From Solirubrobacteraceae bacterium (lineage in GTDB: Bacteria; Actinomycetota; Thermoleophilia; Solirubrobacterales; Solirubrobacteraceae): a stretch of DNA of 18,423 bases. The translations under genes were made by a program, and so were the position numbers. The stretch lies in the NCBI GenBank assembly GCA_017882405.1, contig JADGPO010000112.1, positions 1 through 18,423 on the forward strand. The letters are read 5' to 3'. A model generated the notes under the pieces. The model did not search any database. It saw only the letters and a list, made by a program, of their open reading frames with translations, and was not told where the DNA came from. Below are positions 14,048 through 18,423 of this stretch, piece by piece; position 1 is the stretch's first letter, and the number at the start of each line of letters is the position of its first letter.

Positions 14048-14162
14048 CGGGCGGCCCGGCCTTGCATACGAGCCCGGGCGGCTCACGCCCGAGCACGCCC
14101 GCCAGCCACTCAGCGGCCTCGATCAACCCAGCAGACGTTCCCGGCTCCCGCCGGCCTTTCGA
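14040..14162 (-). pseudogene. Hydroxymethylglutaryl-CoA lyase-like C-terminal tail
   Basis: In the 133 bp between the GH65 and E2 stops, the minus strand reads EPGTSAGLIEAAEWLAGVLG and then REPPGLVCKAGPPVS before TGA (14042-14040). This resembles the last helix and C-terminus of DRE-TIM metallolyases such as HMG-CoA lyase (usual pattern LIEA..WL..VLGR.LP..V.KAG). It lies in the same frame as the E2 gene, separated by the E2 stop and seven unrelated codons. All catalytic residues are missing. Reaction in the parent: cleavage of HMG-CoA to acetoacetate and acetyl-CoA, which fits a neighbouring branched-chain or pyruvate complex. The match is short. Confidence 0.45.
14075..14091. terminator. Weak hairpin between convergent GH65 and E2 genes
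   Basis: CGGGCG (14075-14080) and CGCCCG (14086-14091) can pair around a five-base loop (gctca). It follows the GH65 stop by about 28 bp and would be downstream of E2 on the other strand. There is no T-run, so it may be only a chance GC hairpin. Confidence 0.2.
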
Positions 14163-14180
14163 CCAAGTATCGCACTCGTC

Positions 14181-15431
14181 CTAGACGAGCAGCGTCAAAG
14201 GTGACTCAAGCCCGCGGCGAATGTCCGATAGGAACTCGGCCGCGTCGGCCCCGTACAGGATCCGGTGATCGCAGCTGAGCGTCAGCGTCATCAGCTGACG
14301 CTCGGTGACCGCGCCCCCGTCGTCGAGCGCGAGAACCGTCCGGGCGGCCCCCACCCCGAGGATCGCCGCCTGCGGCGGGTTGATCACCGGGGCGATGGCG
14401 GTCATCCCGTACATGCCCAGGTTGGAGACGGTGAAGGTGGCGCCGGCGAGCTCAAGCGGCGTCACCGACCCGTCGCGGACGGCGGCGGCCAGTCGGCGGG
14501 CCTCGCGTGCGATCGCGCCCACCGAGCGGCTGTCGGCGCCGGTGATCGTGGGGACGACCAGCGCGTCGGCGGCGGCCACCGCGATGCCGACGTTGACGTG
14601 CTCGTGCAGCTCGAAGCGCCCGTCGCGATAGGAGCCGTTGGCTCGCGGATGCCGGCGCAGGGCCAGCGCGCACGCCTTGACGATGAAGTCGTTGAGCGAG
14701 GGCATCGGGTCCGGTGGCGAGGGCTGGTCGCGCAGCTGCGCGCGCAGCCCCAGCAGCGCACCGATGTCGGCCTCCGTCTGGACCTGGAACTCGGGGATCG
14801 TGGACTTGGCCTCGGCCATCCGCCGGGCGATCAACTGCTGGATACGCGTCAGCTCCTGGGTGCTGGGAGCGTCCGTGGTCGATTTGTCCCGGAAAGCGGG
14901 ACGAATTTCCGGATCGTGCCGCGACGGCGCGGTCTCCTCTTCGATGCCGGCGCGGCTGGCCACGTCGGCGCGGGTTATCCGGCCGCGTGGCCCGGTTCCG
15001 TCGAGGCCGTCGAGGTCGACCCCGTGGACCGCGGCCATCCGCCGTGCGAGGGGCGTCGCGCGCACCTGAGAACGAGAACCGTTCCCATTCCCATTCGCCG
15101 TGGTGGCGACAGGGGCGGCCGGGGCGGTGGGGGCCGCGGCGGGTTCCGGCTCCGGGGCCGGATCGGGCGTCTCCACGGGTTGCTCGGAGGTCGTCGGCGC
15201 CTCGGCGCCCAGCTGGGCGATCGGCGCGCCCACGGGCAGTGTCTCCCCGACGGCGGCCACGATCCGCAGCGTTCCCTCGGACGGCGACTCGTAGCTCATC
15301 GTCGCCTTGTCGGTCTCGATCTCCACCAGCTCGTCGCCGACCGCCACCTCGTCGCCGTCGTCCTTGAGCCAGCTGAGGATCGTGCCCTCCTCCATCGAAT
15401 CCGACAGACGCGGCATCCCGATCTCGGTCAT
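14181..15431 (-). CDS. 2-oxoacid dehydrogenase E2 (dihydrolipoamide acyltransferase)
   Basis: A complete 416-residue E2: one lipoyl domain (residues 1-76, lipoyl-lysine K42 in IETDKATMS), a Pro/Ala linker (about 80-115), a peripheral subunit-binding domain (123-160, RATPLARRMAAVHGVDL and GTGPRGRITRADV) and a catalytic acyltransferase domain (190-416). The active-site segment is SCDHRILYGADAAEFL: His389 is present, but the Asp of the common HRxxDG motif is Tyr393. That variant also occurs in plastid-type pyruvate dehydrogenase E2 proteins, so activity is still likely. ATG 15431 overlaps the E1 stop (ATGA), so synthesis is coupled with E1. The acyl group cannot be decided; pyruvate or a branched-chain/2-oxobutyrate substrate fits. 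No E3 (dihydrolipoamide dehydrogenase) is nearby. Confidence 0.92.
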   Translation of the reverse strand: MTEIGMPRLSDSMEEGTILSWLKDDGDEVAVGDELVEIETDKATMSYESPSEGTLRIVAAVGETLPVGAPIAQLGAEAPTTSEQPVETPDPAPEPEPAAAPTAPAAPVATTANGNGNGSRSQVRATPLARRMAAVHGVDLDGLDGTGPRGRITRADVASRAGIEEETAPSRHDPEIRPAFRDKSTTDAPSTQELTRIQQLIARRMAEAKSTIPEFQVQTEADIGALLGLRAQLRDQPSPPDPMPSLNDFIVKACALALRRHPRANGSYRDGRFELHEHVNVGIAVAAADALVVPTITGADSRSVGAIAREARRLAAAVRDGSVTPLELAGATFTVSNLGMYGMTAIAPVINPPQAAILGVGAARTVLALDDGGAVTERQLMTLTLSCDHRILYGADAAEFLSDIRRGLESPLTLLV

Positions 15432-17779
15432 GGCAGCAGGTCCAGGGCGGCGCCGACGATCGTCTCGGGGTCGATGCCGAAGTAGCGGTACAGGTCGTCG
15501 ACGTCGCCCGACTGTCCGAAGTCGTCGACCCCCAGGCAGGCGATCGGCACGTTGCGCACCGATCCGAGGAAGCTGAGCGTGTGCGGATGGCCGTCGAGCA
15601 CCGTGACCAGCGGCGCGGCCCGCTGCGCCGGCAGCAGCGCATCGAGGATCGCGTCGTCACCGGGCGCCAGCCCCCGACGGGCGCGCAGCGCGCGGAACAC
15701 CAGGTCGGCGGAGGTCAGGCAGACGACGTCGACGCGGTGCCCGGCCTCCTGCAGCTCGTCGGCGGCGGCGATCACCTCCGGCATCACCGCGCCCATGCCG
15801 GCCAGCGTGACCGCCGGCCGCTCGTCAGCGTCGACGCGCAGCACATACCCGCCCGCCAAAGCGTTCTCCCGACGGCGCGCACAGGTCGTCTCGTCGGCGG
15901 GCAGCGCGGCCAGCGACTGATCCAACGGCCGCGTGGTCAGCCGGAAGTACGAGGACTGGCCGTCTGAACGGGTCAGCTCGGCCAGCGCCGCCAGCAGCGC
16001 CCACTCCAGGTCCTGCCCGAAGGCCGGCTCCCAGGCCGTGCAGCGCGGCTGCTCGAGCCCGACCGAGGGGGTGATGATCGACTGGTGCGCGCCCCCCTCG
16101 GGCGCCAGCGTCACGCCCGAAGGAGTGCCGACGAGAATCGACCGCGCGCCGGCGTACAGCCCGAATGACCACGGCTCCAGGGCGCGGTTGACGAACGGGT
16201 CGTACAGCGTGCCGATCGGCAGCAGCGGCTCGCCATCGCGGGCCCACGTCAGCCCCAGCTCGGCCAGCAGCCCGACCAGGTTGCCCTCGGCGATCCCCAG
16301 CTCGATGTGCTGACCGTGTGCCGACTCGCGCCAGCGCACCAGCGTGTCGGTGTCGTCGGCGAACCAGTCGATCCGCTCGCCGAGATGCCATATGCCCACG
16401 TGGTTGATCCAGCCGCCCAGATTGGTCGAGGAGGCCACGTCGGGACTGACGGTGACCACGCGCTCGGCCACCTTCGGGGCCTCGCGGGCGAGGTCGACGA
16501 AGAAGCGTCCGAACGCCTGCTGGGTGGAGACGCTGCCGGCGTGATCACGTCCCAGCGACGGCGGGACCACGGCCACCGGCGACGATTCCACGGTCTCACG
16601 TACCAACCGCGCTCCGGCCGACCGGCACAGCTGCGCCGCGGGCGAGCCGGCCTCGAAGCGCGCCCAGGGATCGTCGGCGTCGGCGCCCAGCTCGCCGGCC
16701 AGCGAGCGCCACTGGCCGTCGTCGATCAGCGCCGAGTGGTTGGCGGGGTGGCCCTCGGTGGGCAGCCGCCACGCCTTGATCGTGAACGCAAAGATCACCG
16801 TCGGGCGGTCCTTGATCGCGTCGGCCTCGGCGAGCGCGTCGAGCAGCAGACCAAGGTCGTGGCCGCCGAGGTCGCGCACGGCCGCCATCAGGCCGTCGTC
16901 GTCGACGTCGGCGAGGGCGCTCTTCAGACCGCTGTCTCCTTCCAACAACCGACCGCGCAGCTCGCCGGTCGGCGAGCGCAGCATTCGCTGGTACTCCTCG
17001 TTGGTCATCGCGTCGATGCGGCGGGCCAGCGCCCCGCCGTCGTCCAGGCCGGTCAGTCGGCGGCCGTACTTGACCGTGATCACGTGCCAGCCGGCGGCCT
17101 CGAACATGTTGGCCAGCCGGGCGGCGGCGATGTCGGGCACCACCCGATCGAGCGACTGGCGGTTGACGTCGACGATCCACAGCACCTCGCCCAAATGCGA
17201 GACCAGCGGGTCGACGATCGCCTCCCAGACCGCGCCCTCGTCCAGCTCGGCGTCGCCGACGAGCGAGACCTGGCGCCCGCCGCGGGGCACCTCGAAATGG
17301 CCGGCCACGTAGCGGTGGGCGAGCGCCGACCAGATCGGCGCGGTCGCCCCGATCCCCACCGAGCCGGTCGAGAAGTCGGCCGCAACCGGGTCCTTGAGCC
17401 GACTGGGGTAGCTCTGCAGGCCGCCGAACTCGCGCAGGGTGGTCAGGTAGCGCTCGTCCAGCTGGCCGAGCAGGTACTCGATCGCGTGCAGCACGGGCGA
17501 GGCGTGGGGCTTGACCGAGACGCGGTCGGCGGCTCGCAGGTGCTCGAACCACAGCGCGGTCATGATCGTCACCATCGAAGCCGACGAGGCCTGGTGGCCG
17601 CCCACCTTGACGCCAGACGGGGTCTTTCGGACCCGGTTGGCGTGGTGGATGATCGAGGTGGCCAGCCACAACACCCGCGCCTGCACCGCCTCCAGCGTCT
17701 GCAGCTGCGATGGGGTCGTCTGGACGGCCACCCCGGAAGTCTCCGCCACGGATCGTCGCGGGTCCAGACTCGGCGACAA
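15428..17779 (-). CDS. 2-oxoacid (pyruvate) dehydrogenase E1, homodimeric AceE/MdeB-like
   Basis: Up to 783 residues of a single-chain, transketolase-fold E1. Seen: RVLWLATSIIHHANRV, GGHQASSASM, KPHASPVLHAIEYLLGQLD, and the thiamine diphosphate motif GDAELDEG (175-182) with its Asn in VDVNRQSLDR (N206). A pyrimidine domain follows with VVTVSPDVASSTNLGGW and HIELGIAEGNLVGLLAELG (the conserved Glu), then a C-terminal transketolase-like domain. It decarboxylates the 2-oxoacid and acylates lipoyl-E2. The length is shorter than E. coli AceE (887) and close to MdeB-type E1 proteins. The longest start is TTG 17779; GTG 17731 is a better candidate because GCGGAG lies nine bases before it, and GTG 17749 is also possible. 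It is divergent from an Lrp-type regulator and overlaps E2 by 4 bp. Confidence 0.92.
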   Translation of the reverse strand: MSPSLDPRRSVAETSGVAVQTTPSQLQTLEAVQARVLWLATSIIHHANRVRKTPSGVKVGGHQASSASMVTIMTALWFEHLRAADRVSVKPHASPVLHAIEYLLGQLDERYLTTLREFGGLQSYPSRLKDPVAADFSTGSVGIGATAPIWSALAHRYVAGHFEVPRGGRQVSLVGDAELDEGAVWEAIVDPLVSHLGEVLWIVDVNRQSLDRVVPDIAAARLANMFEAAGWHVITVKYGRRLTGLDDGGALARRIDAMTNEEYQRMLRSPTGELRGRLLEGDSGLKSALADVDDDGLMAAVRDLGGHDLGLLLDALAEADAIKDRPTVIFAFTIKAWRLPTEGHPANHSALIDDGQWRSLAGELGADADDPWARFEAGSPAAQLCRSAGARLVRETVESSPVAVVPPSLGRDHAGSVSTQQAFGRFFVDLAREAPKVAERVVTVSPDVASSTNLGGWINHVGIWHLGERIDWFADDTDTLVRWRESAHGQHIELGIAEGNLVGLLAELGLTWARDGEPLLPIGTLYDPFVNRALEPWSFGLYAGARSILVGTPSGVTLAPEGGAHQSIITPSVGLEQPRCTAWEPAFGQDLEWALLAALAELTRSDGQSSYFRLTTRPLDQSLAALPADETTCARRRENALAGGYVLRVDADERPAVTLAGMGAVMPEVIAAADELQEAGHRVDVVCLTSADLVFRALRARRGLAPGDDAILDALLPAQRAAPLVTVLDGHPHTLSFLGSVRNVPIACLGVDDFGQSGDVDDLYRYFGIDPETIVGAALDLLP

Positions 17780-17810
17780 AGGCGAAGAAACTTTGCGTGC
17801 GATCAGCCTC

Positions 17811-17818
17811 TAACGTTA
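17811..17818. promoter_or_regulatory. TAACGTTA palindrome between E1 and lrp genes
   Basis: A perfect 8-bp palindrome in the short divergent spacer. Each strand offers TAACGT as a TAnnnT-type -10 element, so it could serve both the E1 gene and the Lrp gene (GTG 17829, 12 bases beyond the plus-strand hexamer). It could also be part of an Lrp-type operator. No -35 is convincing on either side. Confidence 0.3.
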
Positions 17819-17828
17819 CGATCTCGAC

Positions 17829-18290
17829 GTGGCACGAGCCGATCTCGACACCCTTGATCGTCAGATCCTGGAGCTGCTGGTCGCCGACGCGCGCCGCTCG
17901 GCCAGCGACATCGGCCGGACGATCGGGCTCTCGCCGGCCGCGGTCAAGCGGCGCATCGATCGCCTGGAGGAGCTCGGCTACATCCGCGGCTACACGACCG
18001 TGCTCGACCACCAATTGATGGGCGCCCACCTGGAGGCCTTCTCGGAGCTGCGCTTCGCCCCGGGGACGCTGGTGGAGGAGATCGACGCGGCCGTGGCCGA
18101 CCTGCCCGAGCTGGTGGAGTCGTTCACGCTGGCCGGCGATCCGGACGCGCTGGTGCGCCTGCGGGTGCGCGACGTCGACCACCTCAAGCGGGTGATCGAC
18201 CGGGTGCGCCGCGGGCAGCGGGGCAGCCCCAAGATCATCAACACCAAGACGCTGATCGTGCTGGGGAGCCGCAGCGGCCCGGGGCGCTGA
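17829..18290 (+). CDS. Lrp/AsnC-family transcriptional regulator
   Basis: A complete 153-residue feast/famine regulator. The N-terminal DNA-binding helix-turn-helix spans about residues 5-55 (DTLDRQILELLVADARRSAS, IGRTIGLSPAAVKRRIDRLEELG, then YIRGYT). The C-terminal RAM/AsnC ligand domain spans about 65-142 (HLEAFSELRFAPGTLVEEID, VESFTLAGDPDALVRLRV, TKTLIVLG). Such proteins sense amino acids and often control the divergent gene, here the 2-oxoacid dehydrogenase E1/E2 operon; that is the likely target. GTG 17829 is the first start that gives the normal N-terminus, with no Shine-Dalgarno sequence. The stop lies directly before acyl-CoA-ligase sequence. Confidence 0.92.
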   Translation: MARADLDTLDRQILELLVADARRSASDIGRTIGLSPAAVKRRIDRLEELGYIRGYTTVLDHQLMGAHLEAFSELRFAPGTLVEEIDAAVADLPELVESFTLAGDPDALVRLRVRDVDHLKRVIDRVRRGQRGSPKIINTKTLIVLGSRSGPGR

Positions 18291-18291
18291 C

Positions 18292-18423
18292 CGGGGGGCC
18301 ACGCTGATCAACGTTCCGCTGTTTCACGTCACCGGCACCAACAGCCAGCTGCTGGTGATGACCGAGCTCGGGGGCCGGACGTTCGTGCTGGCCAACCCAC
18401 TGGACCTCGAGGGCTTCTTGCGC
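18292..18423 (+). pseudogene. AMP-dependent acyl-CoA ligase, internal segment without a start (runs off the window)
   Basis: Immediately after the lrp stop, one frame reads TLINVPLFHVTGTNSQLLVM followed by TELGGRTFVLANPLDLEGFL to the window end. This is the mid-protein region of acyl-CoA synthetases (pattern PLFH-TG--S-LL---GG, normally 220-260 residues into the protein, just after the P-loop-like TSGTTG motif). No start codon or upstream third of the gene lies before it, because the lrp gene ends one base earlier in another frame. The right-hand part may continue past 18423. It appears 5'-truncated by a deletion next to lrp. Confidence 0.62.

Noticed and set aside
14181..15431. Loss of E2 activity because of Tyr in the HRxxDG motif
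   Set aside because: The HRxxYG variant is known from plastid-type E2 proteins and the rest of the domain is intact, so a defect is not supported.
16307..17857. 516-codon plus-strand frame
   Set aside because: Antisense shadow of the E1 gene, rich in Gly/Arg/Gln with no recognisable domain.
16596..18311. 571-codon minus-strand frame spanning E1 and lrp
   Set aside because: Shadow reading through two solid genes on opposite strands; repetitive Arg/Ala composition.
1..18423. CRISPR array, tRNA or rRNA genes
   Set aside because: No regularly spaced repeats and no tRNA or rRNA hallmark sequences were seen on reading both strands.

Overview
The window is high-GC DNA with many GTG/TTG starts, 4-bp stop/start overlaps and few Shine-Dalgarno sequences. 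Together with an F420/PPOX-type protein, NDMA-type alcohol dehydrogenase remains, a homodimeric pyruvate dehydrogenase-type E1 and many catabolic genes, this suggests a soil actinobacterium, probably near Thermoleophilia/Solirubrobacterales. The placement is an inference from gene flavour; there is no rRNA or other phylogenetic marker here. Layout: 1-491 (minus) looks like the 5' part of a decayed group II intron with a stopped reverse-transcriptase N-terminus. 512-1060 is an unrecognised minus-strand ORF. 1117-1772 (minus) holds an intact PPOX-fold flavin/F420 protein followed by an N-terminal stub of an isoaspartyl peptidase. 1872-2210 is a truncated glutathione S-transferase, then come a small hypothetical gene (2253-2576) and an intact chromate transporter chrA (2760-3938). 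4008-5135 (minus) is an intact type III PLP enzyme (D-threonine aldolase/D-serine dehydratase family), divergent from a gutted ornithine-cyclodeaminase-family gene. 5433-10936 (minus) is an aromatic or ring-cleavage catabolic island. Its intact core runs DUF6282 hydrolase > PIG-L/GalB-like hydratase > RraA/GalC-like aldolase > two-domain extradiol dioxygenase > NTF2/SnoaL-like remnant, and every junction is a 4-bp overlap. Downstream lie fused remnants of a MetE-like protein, an FAD monooxygenase and a zinc alcohol dehydrogenase. A GntR/FCD regulator sits at each end: intact at 5433-6110, gutted at about 10.75-10.94 kb. 10988-12298 is an intact bioA. 12342-18423 holds a GGDEF tail, a stand-alone lipoyl protein, an aminotransferase fragment joined to a 5'-truncated GH65-discoidin gene, an HMG-CoA-lyase tail, intact 2-oxoacid dehydrogenase E2 and E1 genes, a divergent Lrp/AsnC regulator and the beginning of a 5'-less acyl-CoA ligase segment. 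How the genes work together: the E1/E2 pair plus the lipoyl protein form most of a 2-oxoacid dehydrogenase complex (no E3 is seen), with the Lrp regulator as its likely local controller. The dioxygenase, hydratase and aldolase are consistent with a meta-cleavage route ending in small acids such as pyruvate and oxaloacetate. The most striking property of the window is the number of genes that are clearly homologous to known families but have lost internal or terminal pieces with clean joins and frameshifts. I count at least thirteen remnants among about fourteen intact genes. This is either real deletional decay or a badly joined assembly. I see no clear previously undescribed defence or mobile system. 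The best candidates for novelty are the catabolic operon and the decay pattern itself.
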